Source: Paracoccus sp. S-4012
Lineage (GTDB): Bacteria > Pseudomonadota > Alphaproteobacteria > Rhodobacterales > Rhodobacteraceae
Assembly: GCF_009674885.1 (NCBI RefSeq)
Contig: NZ_WKKA01000021.1
Span: forward strand, 1 to 41,837
Reading direction: 5' to 3'
DNA: 41,837 bases
A model generated the notes under the pieces. The model made no database searches, was not told where the DNA came from, and saw only the letters and a program-made list of their open reading frames with translations. Shown here piece by piece: positions 33,891 to 41,837 of this stretch (the first letter of the stretch is position 1; each line of letters starts with the position of its first letter). The position numbers and the translations under genes were made by a program.

Positions 33891-34108
33891 AACTGCCGCT
33901 CGCTGCGTTTCGCCTGCTGAATCCTGCAAGAAACACCCCCCGCGCTCGGGACATCCATCACTCGTCCCAATGCGCCATCGGCAAGCCCGCCGCTCACGCG
34001 GGGAACGCACAAGCCGTTTGCCACAAACAGAAACCTGACATAGCGTGAAGGCACAATTGCTATCCGCGCAACCCCGATTTTCGCCCGTCCGCACGAGAGG
34101 TTTGACCC

Positions 34109-35716
34109 GTGTTCCATGTCCGCACCCACCTTCTGGCCAGCACGGTGCTGCTGGGCAGCGTTCTGGCGACCCCCCTTGCACTGGCCGAAACGCCGCCCGA
34201 CACGCTGGTGATCGCCACGTCGATCGACGACATGATCTCGCTCGACCCGGCGCAGAGCTTCGAGTTCTCGGGGCAGGATCAGATCAACAACATCTACGAG
34301 ACGCTGGTCGAACTCGACCCCGAGACGCTGACGCCGATCCCCGGCCTCGCGTCGGAATGGTCCGTGTCCGAAGATGGGATGACCTTCACCTTCACCATGA
34401 CCGAGGGCAGGCAGTTCGCATCCGGCAACCCCGTGCGGGCGCAGGACGCCGCCTTCTCGCTGCAGCGGGTGGTGAAACTGAACCAGACCCCTTCCTTCGT
34501 GATCGGCCAGTTCGGCCTGACACCGGAAAACGTCGATCAGAAGGTTCGCGCCACCGACGACCGCACGCTGGTGATTGAGACCGACCGCCCCTTCGCGGCG
34601 ACCTTCCTCTATAACGCGCTGACCGCCGAGGCAGGCTCGATCGTGGACATGGAAACGGTTGCCGCCAACGCCGAGGGCGAGGATTTCGGCAACGCCTGGC
34701 TCAGCCGCAACTCGGCCGGCTCCGGCCCCTATGCGCTGCGCTCGTGGTCCCCGAACGAGTCGGTGATCCTCGAGGCAAACCCCAACTGGCATCGCGCGGG
34801 TGACCTCGTCATGCAGCGGGTCTTCATCCGGCACGTGCTGGAGCCGGCGACCCAGCGCCTGCTGCTGGAAGCCGGCGACGTGGACATGGCGCGGAACATG
34901 ACCCCGACCGACGTCGCGGCCATCCGCGACAACGAGGGCGTCAAGATCGAGGACAACCTGCGCGGCCAGCTTTACTACGTCTCGGCCAACCAGAAGAACG
35001 AGATCCTCGCCAATCCGCAGGTGGTCGAGGCGCTGAAATACGCGATCGACTATCAGGGCATGGCCGACACGATCGTGAACGGCACGAACGTCGTGCACCA
35101 ATCGTTCCTGCCCGCCGGATTCCTGGGCGCCATCGAGGACGAACCGTTCTCGCTGGACCTTGACCGGGCACGGACACTGCTGACGGAGGCGGGTTATCCT
35201 GATGGGTTCGAGATCGAGATGCTGATCCGCAACGAACAGGAACGCATCGACATCAGCCAGGCGATGCAGGGCACGCTGGCGCAGGTGGGCATCACCATGT
35301 CGATCCGTTCCGTCACGGGGGCCGAGGCGCTGTCGATCTATCGCGCCCGCAACCACGAACTGACGCTGCAAACCTGGGGCCCGGACTATCCCGACCCGCA
35401 CACCAACGCCTCGGTCTTCGCCCTGAACCCCGACAACTCGGACGAGGCGCAGCTGACCGGCAATCTCGCTTGGCGCAACGCCTATCCGGCGACCGAGACG
35501 ACGCCGATGGTCGAGGCCGCCGTGGTCGAACAGGACGAGGCGACCCGTCGCGGCATGTATGAGGAAATGCAGCGCATCAGCCAGCAATCCTCGCCCTTCA
35601 TCATCCTTTTCCAGCGGATCGAGCAGACGGCGATGCAGCCGAACGTCGAGGGCTTCACGGCTGGCGGCGCCGTCGCCTCGGCCTTCTACTGGCCGGTGAC
35701 GAAGACGCCGCAGTAA
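34109..35716 (+). CDS. Peptide/oligopeptide ABC transporter substrate-binding protein (family 5)
   Basis: A 535-residue periplasmic protein opening the peptide transporter operon. It uses GTG 34109 with GAGAGG upstream; the signal peptide ends near PLALAETPP. Family 5 features: LDPAQSFEFSGQDQINNIYE, LASEWSVSEDGMTFTFTMTE with FASGNPVRAQDAAFSLQRV, GSGPYALRSWSPNESVILEA and NPNWHRAGD, then ALKYAIDYQGMADTIVNGT and QTWGPDYPDPHTNASVFALN. Ligands of such proteins include di- and oligopeptides and opines; the sequence does not decide. Confidence 0.93.
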   Translation: MFHVRTHLLASTVLLGSVLATPLALAETPPDTLVIATSIDDMISLDPAQSFEFSGQDQINNIYETLVELDPETLTPIPGLASEWSVSEDGMTFTFTMTEGRQFASGNPVRAQDAAFSLQRVVKLNQTPSFVIGQFGLTPENVDQKVRATDDRTLVIETDRPFAATFLYNALTAEAGSIVDMETVAANAEGEDFGNAWLSRNSAGSGPYALRSWSPNESVILEANPNWHRAGDLVMQRVFIRHVLEPATQRLLLEAGDVDMARNMTPTDVAAIRDNEGVKIEDNLRGQLYYVSANQKNEILANPQVVEALKYAIDYQGMADTIVNGTNVVHQSFLPAGFLGAIEDEPFSLDLDRARTLLTEAGYPDGFEIEMLIRNEQERIDISQAMQGTLAQVGITMSIRSVTGAEALSIYRARNHELTLQTWGPDYPDPHTNASVFALNPDNSDEAQLTGNLAWRNAYPATETTPMVEAAVVEQDEATRRGMYEEMQRISQQSSPFIILFQRIEQTAMQPNVEGFTAGGAVASAFYWPVTKTPQ

Positions 35717-35725
35717 ACGCGGGCG

Positions 35726-36814
35726 ATGACCCCCGCCGACATCGAAGACCCGCGCGGCTCCGGTCGCGCGCGCTTCGGTTCGTCCGGCCTCCCCCACGTT
35801 GTGAAACGAGTGGGAGGCTTCGCCTTCTCGCTCGTCGTCACGCTGTTCGGCCTGCTGCTGGTGACGTTCCTCATCGCCCGGGTCGTGCCGCTGGACCCGG
35901 TGCTGGCCGTCGTGGGCGACCGGGCAACGCAGGCCCAGTACGAGGCCGCGCGCGAGGCGATGGGGCTCGACCGGCCGCTGGCGGTGCAGTTCGTCGACTA
36001 TGTGGGCGACGTGGTGACGGGCGATCTCGGCCACTCGAACCTGACCTCACGTCCTGTCGTCGAGGATATCCGCCGCACCTTTCCCGCAACGCTTGAACTG
36101 GCGACGATCGCCACGATCATCGGCGTGATGCTGGGGATCCCGGCGGGCGTCATCGGCGCGGTCAACCAGGGACGATGGCCCGACCACGTCATCCGGGTGG
36201 TGGGGCTTCTGGGCTATTCGATGCCGGTGTTCTGGCTTGGGCTGGTGGCACTGCTGATCTTCTATGGCCAGCTGGGCTGGACCGCAGGGCCCGGGAGGCT
36301 CGACGTGACCGAGCAGTTCATCTACGAGCTTGAGGTCACGCGCGTGACCGGATCGGTCATCATCGACAGCGCCCTGTCGGATGCGTGGGACGTGTTCCGC
36401 AACGCGCTTGCCCATGTGGTGCTGCCGGCCGGGGTGCTGGGCTATTTCTCGATGGCCTATATCTCGCGGATGACGCGGTCCTTCATGCTGGAACAGTTAG
36501 GGCAGGAATACGTGATCGCCGCCCGCGTGAAGGGCGTTCCGGAATGGCGGGTGGTCTGGGTCCATGCGCTGGGAAACGCGATGGTGCCGCTGATCACGGT
36601 GATCGCTCTCTCCTATGCCGGGCTGCTGGAGGGATCGGTGCTGACCGAAACCGTGTTCGCATGGCCGGGCCTCGGCCTTTACATCACCCAGGCGCTGTTC
36701 GCGGCCGACTTCAACGCCGTCCTTGGCGGCACGCTGGTGATCGGGGCCATGTTCATCGTCATGAACCTGCTGTCCGACATCCTGTACACTCTTGTCGATC
36801 CGAGGGCGCGATGA
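35726..36814 (+). CDS. Peptide ABC transporter permease (DppB/OppB-like)
   Basis: A 362-residue inner-membrane subunit starting nine bases after the binding-protein stop. An unusual ~27-residue polar N-terminal extension precedes the first helix (FAFSLVVTLFGLLLVTFLIA). DppB hallmarks: MGLDRPLAVQFVDYVGDVVT, GDLGHSNLTSRPVVEDIRRT, the ATPase-contact loop EYVIAARVKGVPEWRVVWVH and ETVFAWPGLGLYITQALFAA. Its stop overlaps the next permease start. Confidence 0.93.
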   Translation: MTPADIEDPRGSGRARFGSSGLPHVVKRVGGFAFSLVVTLFGLLLVTFLIARVVPLDPVLAVVGDRATQAQYEAAREAMGLDRPLAVQFVDYVGDVVTGDLGHSNLTSRPVVEDIRRTFPATLELATIATIIGVMLGIPAGVIGAVNQGRWPDHVIRVVGLLGYSMPVFWLGLVALLIFYGQLGWTAGPGRLDVTEQFIYELEVTRVTGSVIIDSALSDAWDVFRNALAHVVLPAGVLGYFSMAYISRMTRSFMLEQLGQEYVIAARVKGVPEWRVVWVHALGNAMVPLITVIALSYAGLLEGSVLTETVFAWPGLGLYITQALFAADFNAVLGGTLVIGAMFIVMNLLSDILYTLVDPRAR

Positions 36815-37734
36815 GCGGCGTCCAGACCCCGCCAACGATCCGCGAGTGGTTCGCCACCGACACGCCCCGCTCGCGCTTCCAGGCTCGCAGCATTGCGTTC
36901 TGGAACGCCTGGCAGACGCTGTCGTCGAACTGGCTGGCAATGATCGGCCTGGGGATCATCGTGCTGCTGGTGCTGATGGCGGTGTTTGCGCCCTGGATTG
37001 CGACGCATCCGCCGAATGCCCAGAATCTTCCCGGTCGCCTGAACCCGCCGGGATGGGAGGGGCACCTGCTCGGCACCGACGAACTGGGCCGCGACGTCTT
37101 CTCGCGCATCGTTTATGGCGCGCGCGTCACGCTTTACATCGTCGCGCTGGTGGCCGTGACGGCGCCGGTGTTCGGGCTGATTGTCGGCACCGTGGCGGGC
37201 ACGCTCGGCGGCTGGACCGACCGGATCCTCATGCGGATCACCGACATCTTCTTGGCCTTCCCCCGGCTGATCCTGGCGATGGCCTTTGTGGCGGCGCTCG
37301 GCCCCGGCATCTTCAACGCGGTCCTCGCCATCGCGCTGACGGCCTGGCCCGCCTATGCGCGCGTCGCCCGGGCCGAGACGCTGACGGTGCGCGGGTCCGA
37401 CTACATCGCCGCCGCACGCCTTCAGGGGGCGGGGACGTTCCGGATCATCACCGGGCATGTCATGCCGATGTGCCTGTCCTCCGTGATCGTGCGGGTCACG
37501 CTGGACATGGCGGGCATCATCCTGACGGCGGCAGGCCTGGGATTTCTCGGCCTCGGCGCGCAGCCGCCGCAGGCCGAATGGGGGGCGATGATCTCGACCG
37601 GGCGGCAATACCTGCTGTCGCACTGGTGGGTCGCCACCATCCCCGGCATCGCGATTCTGACCGTCAGCCTCGGCTTCAACCTGCTGGGCGACGCATTGCG
37701 CGACGTGCTGGACCCGAGGGCGGCCACCAAATGA
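36811..37734 (+). CDS. Peptide ABC transporter permease (DppC/OppC-like)
   Basis: A 307-residue permease. DppC features: LGTDELGRDVFSRIVYGARV in the periplasmic entry region, FLAFPRLILAMAFVAALGPG, the coupling loop ARVARAETLTVRGSDYIAAA, and LGFLGLGAQPPQAEWGAMIS near the end. It ends four bases inside the DppD-like gene, so translation is coupled. Confidence 0.94.
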   Translation: MSGVQTPPTIREWFATDTPRSRFQARSIAFWNAWQTLSSNWLAMIGLGIIVLLVLMAVFAPWIATHPPNAQNLPGRLNPPGWEGHLLGTDELGRDVFSRIVYGARVTLYIVALVAVTAPVFGLIVGTVAGTLGGWTDRILMRITDIFLAFPRLILAMAFVAALGPGIFNAVLAIALTAWPAYARVARAETLTVRGSDYIAAARLQGAGTFRIITGHVMPMCLSSVIVRVTLDMAGIILTAAGLGFLGLGAQPPQAEWGAMISTGRQYLLSHWWVATIPGIAILTVSLGFNLLGDALRDVLDPRAATK

Positions 37735-38570
37735 CCGAGCCGCTGCTGTCCGTCCGCGACCTTTCCGTGACCTTCGACACCCGCCGCGGCCCGTTCCATG
37801 CGGTGCGCGCCATTTCCTTCGATGTCGGGCGCGAGCGGGTCGGCATCGTGGGCGAATCCGGGTCGGGCAAGTCGATGACCGGCCGTGCCATCCTGAGCCT
37901 CATTCGCCCGCCCGGCCGGGTCGAGGCGAGCCGCCTGACCTTCGACGGCACCGATCTGCGCAATCTGCCCGAACGGCAGATGCGCAGGGTCCGCGGCCGC
38001 CGCATCTCGATGGTGATGCAGGACCCCCGCTATTCGCTGAACCCGGTGATGACCGTGGGCCGCCAGATCGCCGAGGCGCTGCGCGTCCACGGCCGCCCCC
38101 CCCGTGATGAAATCCGCCGCCGCTCGCTCGACATGCTGACCGAGGTGCAGATCCGCGACCCCGAACGCGTGCTCGCCGCCTATCCGCACGAACTGTCTGG
38201 CGGCATGGGCCAGCGGGTGATGATCGCCATGATGACGGTGACGGAACCCGAACTGCTGATCGCGGACGAGCCGACCAGCGCGCTGGACGTGACCGTGCAG
38301 CTCGAAGTGCTGCGCATCCTCGACGACCTGGTGCGCCGGCGCGGCATGGGGCTGATCTTCATCAGCCACGACCTGCGGCTGGTATCCACCTTCTGCGATC
38401 GTGTGCTGGTGATGTATCGCGGCCGCATCGTCGAGGAGATCGAAGCGCAGCAGCTGGCCGAGGCGCAGCACCCCTACACGCAGGGCCTGCTCAACTGCCT
38501 GCCCCGGATCGGTGGCGGGCAGGGCGACCTGCCCACCCTGCAGCGCCAGGACGCATGGAGCCACGCTTGA
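37731..38570 (+). CDS. Peptide ABC transporter ATP-binding protein (DppD-like)
   Basis: A 279-residue ATPase. Walker A GESGSGKSM at ~41-49, signature LSGGMGQRVMIAMM, Walker B LLIADEPTSALDVTVQ, H-loop FISHDLRLVSTFCD. It is shorter than the usual ~320 residues because it ends soon after the HPYTQGLLNCLPRI motif, without the Cys-rich Fe-S-type tail of many DppD proteins. It overlaps the DppF-like gene by 16 bp. Confidence 0.93.
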   Translation: MTEPLLSVRDLSVTFDTRRGPFHAVRAISFDVGRERVGIVGESGSGKSMTGRAILSLIRPPGRVEASRLTFDGTDLRNLPERQMRRVRGRRISMVMQDPRYSLNPVMTVGRQIAEALRVHGRPPRDEIRRRSLDMLTEVQIRDPERVLAAYPHELSGGMGQRVMIAMMTVTEPELLIADEPTSALDVTVQLEVLRILDDLVRRRGMGLIFISHDLRLVSTFCDRVLVMYRGRIVEEIEAQQLAEAQHPYTQGLLNCLPRIGGGQGDLPTLQRQDAWSHA

Positions 38571-39340
38571 GCGCGCCGCCCCGCATCGAGGTGGAAAACC
38601 TGTCGGTCGTCTTCGGCGAGGGAGCGCGGCGGGTCCTCGCCGTCGATTCGGTGTCGTGCCGGGTCGAGCCCGGCGCGTCCTGTGGGCTGGTCGGTGAATC
38701 CGGATCGGGCAAGTCCACTGTGCTGCGCGCGATCTGCGGACTTGCCCCGATCGCCGGCGGGCGCGTCCTGCTGGACGGGCAGCCGCTGGAAAGGCGCCGC
38801 AGCAAGGCTTTCACCCGGCAGGTGCAGATGGTCTTTCAGGATCCCTATGGCTCGCTGCACCCCCGCCACACGATCGATCGCATCCTGTCCGAGCCGCTCG
38901 CGATCCACCGTTTCCCCCGGACGGACCACCGCGTCACGCAGGCATTGTCCGATGTCGGGCTGGACCCCGCCTTCCGCTTCCGCCTGCCGCATCAGTTGTC
39001 GGGCGGCCAACGTCAGCGAGTCGCGATTGCCCGCGCACTGATCTTGGAACCGACCGTCGTTTTGCTGGACGAGCCGACCAGCGCGCTCGACGCCTCGATT
39101 CAGGCCGAGATTCTGAACCTTCTGTCGCGACTCAGGCGCGAGCGGGCTCTGACCTATCTGTTCGTCAGCCACGATCTGGCGGTGATCGATCACATGTGCG
39201 ACCGGCTGCTCGTCATGCAGGGCGGCCGCGCAGTCGAGGAGCTGGGCAAGGGCGCGCTCGCGTCGGGCGACGTGTCGAGCGATTATACCCGCACGCTGAT
39301 GAAGGCGAGCGCGGGCTTCGTCCGGCCGGCGGCGGTGTAG
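38555..39340 (+). CDS. Peptide ABC transporter ATP-binding protein (DppF-like)
   Basis: A 261-residue ATPase, partner of the DppD-like protein. Start 38555 (MEPRLSAPPRIEVENLSVVF) is preferred, though TTG 38567 is possible. Walker A GESGSGKST, Q-loop QMVFQDPYGSLHPRHTIDRI, signature [19 protein letters not shown], Walker B VVLLDEPTSALDASIQ, H-loop LFVSHDLAVIDHMCDR. It lacks the long C-terminal domain of typical DppF and ends after SDYTRTLMKASAGF, giving a compact version. Last gene of the operon. Confidence 0.92.
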   Translation: MEPRLSAPPRIEVENLSVVFGEGARRVLAVDSVSCRVEPGASCGLVGESGSGKSTVLRAICGLAPIAGGRVLLDGQPLERRRSKAFTRQVQMVFQDPYGSLHPRHTIDRILSEPLAIHRFPRTDHRVTQALSDVGLDPAFRFRLPHQLSGGQRQRVAIARALILEPTVVLLDEPTSALDASIQAEILNLLSRLRRERALTYLFVSHDLAVIDHMCDRLLVMQGGRAVEELGKGALASGDVSSDYTRTLMKASAGFVRPAAV

Positions 39341-39431
39341 GGCGACGCACTGGTGTTCGGTTGCCACGTCCCGGATGGGCGATTCCGGATCGATTTTGCT
39401 TGCCCGCTGTTCGAGACAGCGCGCCGACCGT

Positions 39432-39462
39432 GAAGCCTCCCCAGTCCGAAGTCTGAGGCTTC
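39432..39462 (+). terminator. Candidate stem-loop after the peptide transporter operon
   Basis: Perfect inverted repeat GAAGCCTC / GAGGCTTC with a 15-nt spacer, 90 bp after the last ATPase gene. There is no T-run, so it would be a factor-dependent or processing signal rather than a classical intrinsic terminator. Confidence 0.35.
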
Positions 39463-39598
39463 CATTGACTCGTGCCCGCCTCGCAGGTAAGCGCGCGTCC
39501 TTCGGCCCGAAGATTCCGGCGTGGCGGGGCATGGGGTCCCACCGCGAAGGCATGGTGCCGCTCATCGGATGCGCGGCATCCTCTCCTGGTAAGTATAA

Positions 39599-41629
39599 AT
39601 GACCGATCTCGAATTCGCCGCGCCGCTGGCCGCGGCCCTGGCTGCCAAGGGCTATGACAGCCTCACCTCTGTTCAGCAGGCAGTGCTGGCCCCCGAGGCG
39701 GCGGGGCGAGACATCCTGGTGTCGGCCCAGACCGGCTCGGGCAAGACGGTGGCCTTCGGGCTGGCGACGGCCGGGGACATCCTCGATGGCGACCGGCTGT
39801 TGGATACCGGGCTGCCCCTAGCGCTGGCGATTGCGCCGACCCGCGAGTTGGCGCTGCAGGTCGCGCGCGAGCTTGGCTGGCTTTATGCCGATGCGGGCGC
39901 GCAGATCGCGACCTGCGTGGGCGGCATGGACTATCGCACCGAACGCCGGGCGCTGGCGCGGGGCGCACAGATCGTCGTGGGTACCCCCGGTCGGTTGCGC
40001 GACCACCTGGAACGCGGCAGCCTCGATCTGTCGGCCTTGCGCGCCTGCGTGCTGGACGAGGCCGACGAGATGCTCGACCTTGGCTTCCGCGAGGATCTGG
40101 AGTTCATCCTGCAGTCTGCACCCGCGGACCGCCGCACGCTGATGTTCTCGGCCACCGTGCCGCCCGCCATCTCGAAGCTGGCGACCGAGTTCCAGAAGGA
40201 CGCGCTCCGAATCGTCGCGCAGGGCGAGGCGCGCCAGCACGGCGACATCGCCTATCGCGCGTTCAGCGTGGCGGCGCGCGACCGCGAGAACGCGATCTTC
40301 AACCTGCTGCGCTTTCACGAGGCGCCGACGGCCATCGTCTTCTGCAAGACGCGGGCCAACGTGAACCACCTGCTCGCCCGGATGGGCAATCGCGGCTTCA
40401 AGGCCGTGGCACTGTCGGGCGAACTGAGCCAGCAGGAGCGCACCCATGCGCTGCAGGCGCTGCGCGACGGCCGGGCACGCGTCTGCATTGCCACGGATGT
40501 TGCCGCGCGGGGCATCGACCTGCCCGGGTTGGAACTGGTGATCCACGCCGATCTGCCGACGAACGCCGAAACGCTCCTGCATCGCTCGGGCCGCACAGGG
40601 CGGGCGGGGGCAAAGGGAGTGTCGGCGCTGGTCGTCACCTCGGCCGACTACAAGAAGGCGCAGCGGCTGCTGCAAGGCGCGAAGGTCGAGGCAGAATGGG
40701 GCAAGGCGCCCTCGGCCGACGATGTGCGCGCGCGCGATGATGCGCGGGTGCTGGAGCATCCGGTCCTCACCGCCGAGCCGGGCGACGAGGTGGACACCGC
40801 CGCGCTGCTGCTGGAACGCTTCGGCGCGGAAGTCGTCGCCTCGGCCTTCGTGCGCCTCTGGCGCGAGGGGCGGCCAGTGCCCGAGGAGCTTGCGGAGACG
40901 CCGGCCCCGGGTGCGCCGCCAGCGCCGCGCCCGCGCGGCGAATTCGGCGACGCGGTCTGGTTCGCGCTGTCGGTCGGCCATACCGGACGGGCCGAGGCGC
41001 GCTGGCTGCTGCCGAAGATCTGCGAGGGGGGCGGCATCACCCGCGACGCCATCGGCTTGATCCGGGTGCGCCAGGACGAAACCTTCGTGCAGATCGCGGC
41101 GGCGCAGGCCCCGCGCTTCGGCGGGCAGATCGAACTCGAACCGGGTCTGACCATGCGACGCCTGCCGGACGAGCCGTCCGTTGACCGCCCCGAACGCGGC
41201 ACATCTCCGGCCGAGCGTCCGCGCGCGATCCGGGGTGCGGCAAAACCCCCTCGACCCGAGGCATATCCTGGTGCATCGCCGCAGTCCCGTTGGAATCCGC
41301 TGGATACAAGAGCGCCTTCCAGGCGCGGTGGGTCCGATGTGCATCTCGCCGGGGAGAAGCCGGCGAAATCTGTCGCGCAGCACTCGCCTGAAAGGCGGGC
41401 CCTCGCGCTCACAACTGAGGCTGGCGGCAAAGAAGCGAAGGCTGCAAGGAGATCATCCGGCGCACCCCCCCGAGTACAAGATGCCGAGCCCCTCCCTCGA
41501 AAGCCACGTGCGCTCCAAGCTGGGAACACTGCTGGAAAGGCACCGGGCAGCGCCGTTCCGAAGGCTGATCGCGCAAGGTTCAAGTCGAAGGCTCCAGGCA
41601 GCGCAGGCAGCCCCGGGAGGCGTAGGTAA
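39599..41629 (+). CDS. DEAD/DEAH-box ATP-dependent RNA helicase
   Basis: A 676-residue RNA helicase acting in RNA unwinding or ribosome assembly. All DEAD-box motifs are intact: Q motif YDSLTSVQQAVL, I AQTGSGKT, Ia PTRELA, Ib GTPGR, II DEAD, III SAT, IV IVFCKTR, V ATDVAARGID, VI HRSGRTGRAG. After the two RecA domains (to ~375) comes a region with FGDAVWFALSVGHTGRAEAR and ITRDAIGLIRVRQDETFVQI, matching a DbpA/CsdA-type RNA-binding fold at ~445-520. The last ~150 residues are disordered, rich in Pro, Ala, Arg and Lys. Start at ATG 39599 has a poor ribosome site. Monocistronic. Confidence 0.94.
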   Translation: MTDLEFAAPLAAALAAKGYDSLTSVQQAVLAPEAAGRDILVSAQTGSGKTVAFGLATAGDILDGDRLLDTGLPLALAIAPTRELALQVARELGWLYADAGAQIATCVGGMDYRTERRALARGAQIVVGTPGRLRDHLERGSLDLSALRACVLDEADEMLDLGFREDLEFILQSAPADRRTLMFSATVPPAISKLATEFQKDALRIVAQGEARQHGDIAYRAFSVAARDRENAIFNLLRFHEAPTAIVFCKTRANVNHLLARMGNRGFKAVALSGELSQQERTHALQALRDGRARVCIATDVAARGIDLPGLELVIHADLPTNAETLLHRSGRTGRAGAKGVSALVVTSADYKKAQRLLQGAKVEAEWGKAPSADDVRARDDARVLEHPVLTAEPGDEVDTAALLLERFGAEVVASAFVRLWREGRPVPEELAETPAPGAPPAPRPRGEFGDAVWFALSVGHTGRAEARWLLPKICEGGGITRDAIGLIRVRQDETFVQIAAAQAPRFGGQIELEPGLTMRRLPDEPSVDRPERGTSPAERPRAIRGAAKPPRPEAYPGASPQSRWNPLDTRAPSRRGGSDVHLAGEKPAKSVAQHSPERRALALTTEAGGKEAKAARRSSGAPPRVQDAEPLPRKPRALQAGNTAGKAPGSAVPKADRARFKSKAPGSAGSPGRRR

Positions 41630-41708
41630 CCCGCCAAACCTTTGAGAAGGAAATGTTCTCGTTGGGCCTGCCCGCCTCAAACGCTCCGACGGCCCCGGAG
41701 GCCATCGC

Positions 41709-41738
41709 GGGGTCACGTCCGTCAACGTGGTGTAAATC
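41709..41738 (-). repeat. Possible terminal inverted repeat of an IS256-family element
   Basis: Read on the minus strand the stretch gives TTTACACCACGTTGACGGAC followed by GTGACCCC, resembling the TTTACACCAC...GGGACGTGACC ends I associate with IS256/Mutator elements of alphaproteobacteria. It lies just beyond the stop of the partial gene at 41761. The other end is outside the window. Confidence 0.35.
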
Positions 41739-41760
41739 GTGAGATGGCCTGAGATCATGA

Positions 41761-41837
41761 TCAGGCGGCCTTGGCCGTGATGCTGAGGATGGGGTCGATC
41801 TCCTCCTTGTCGATCTGGGCGAAGGCCTCGACCATCA
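41761..41837 (-). CDS. C-terminal end of a probable IS256-family transposase (partial at window edge)
   Basis: Only the last 24 codons are visible: MVEAFAQIDKEEIDPILSIT then AKAA and TGA. The pattern (an aromatic/hydrophobic helix, ID/SEDP-like segment and short Ala-rich end) resembles the ends of Mutator-type transposases, and a possible IS terminal repeat follows. The identification is tentative because no catalytic part is visible. Confidence 0.4.
   Translation of the reverse strand, partial: MVEAFAQIDKEEIDPILSITAKAA

Noticed and set aside
33833..36034. Very long minus-strand open frame (over 700 codons) opposite the peptide transporter genes
   Set aside because: It is antisense to a clear binding-protein/permease operon, is His/Arg/Gly-rich low-complexity, and has no ribosome site; open only because of high GC.
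41753..41762. Perfect palindrome GATCATGATC as an operator
   Set aside because: Ten-base palindrome overlapping a stop codon near a possible IS end, with no second copy seen; likely chance.
1..41837. CRISPR arrays, rRNA, tRNA genes, phage structural genes
   Set aside because: No regularly spaced repeats, conserved RNA cores or phage-type gene strings were seen on reading either strand.

Overview
The window is high-GC DNA (by eye well over 60% G+C). Gene content, IS families, DUF6734 and a TRAP transporter beside RbsABC-type ABC systems suggest an alphaproteobacterium, most likely Rhodobacterales; this is inferred from gene style, not from a marker gene. It may be an accessory replicon or a genomic island, because IS debris and pseudogenes flank a dense catabolic block.

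Layout. 1-791: 3' part of a CUT1-type sugar ABC ATPase. 792-3555: a small minus-strand operon of a probable frameshifted gene, a DUF6734 protein and an unknown membrane-anchored protein. 4098-5399: a CPA1 Na+/H+ antiporter. 5400-9541: a decay zone with a broken SWFGD-like gene, an IS66 remnant joined to a threonine dehydratase remnant, and a nearly intact IS5-family (IS427-group) element inserted in a degenerate coding repeat whose uninterrupted copy lies at about 1048-1217.

9542-31608 is the core: a roughly 22-kb sugar-acid island that reads as D-apiose/D-apionate utilisation. It holds a NanR/FadR-like regulator, an FGGY (xylulokinase-like) kinase with one ApnO-family oxidoreductase, a first sugar ABC transporter with a fused ATPase-permease, and a second RbsABC-type transporter. 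It also holds a five-enzyme block (ApnL, ApdG, RuBisCO-like protein, OiaK-like kinase), then a second ApnO-family gene, an OiaC-like decarboxylase and a DctPQM TRAP transporter. Known chemistry from the family: ApdG oxidises D-apiose to the lactone, ApnL opens it to D-apionate, ApnO makes 3-oxo-isoapionate. That intermediate is either decarboxylated directly (OiaC) or phosphorylated (OiaK) and processed by a RuBisCO-like protein (OiaT or OiaX). Both branches appear to be encoded here. Three promoters of the island carry the same 13-bp motif, CTGGTATRRTSAG, overlapping the -10 region, a good candidate operator for the regulator.

31609-33890 is a second decay zone: a beta-keto acid cleavage enzyme (DUF849) with two frameshifts and an SMP-30/gluconolactonase gene with a nonsense codon and a lost 3' end. 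34109-39340 is an intact dipeptide/oligopeptide ABC operon (binding protein, two permeases, two ATPases). 39599-41629 is a DEAD-box RNA helicase with a long basic tail. The right edge holds the last codons of a probable IS256-family transposase on the minus strand.
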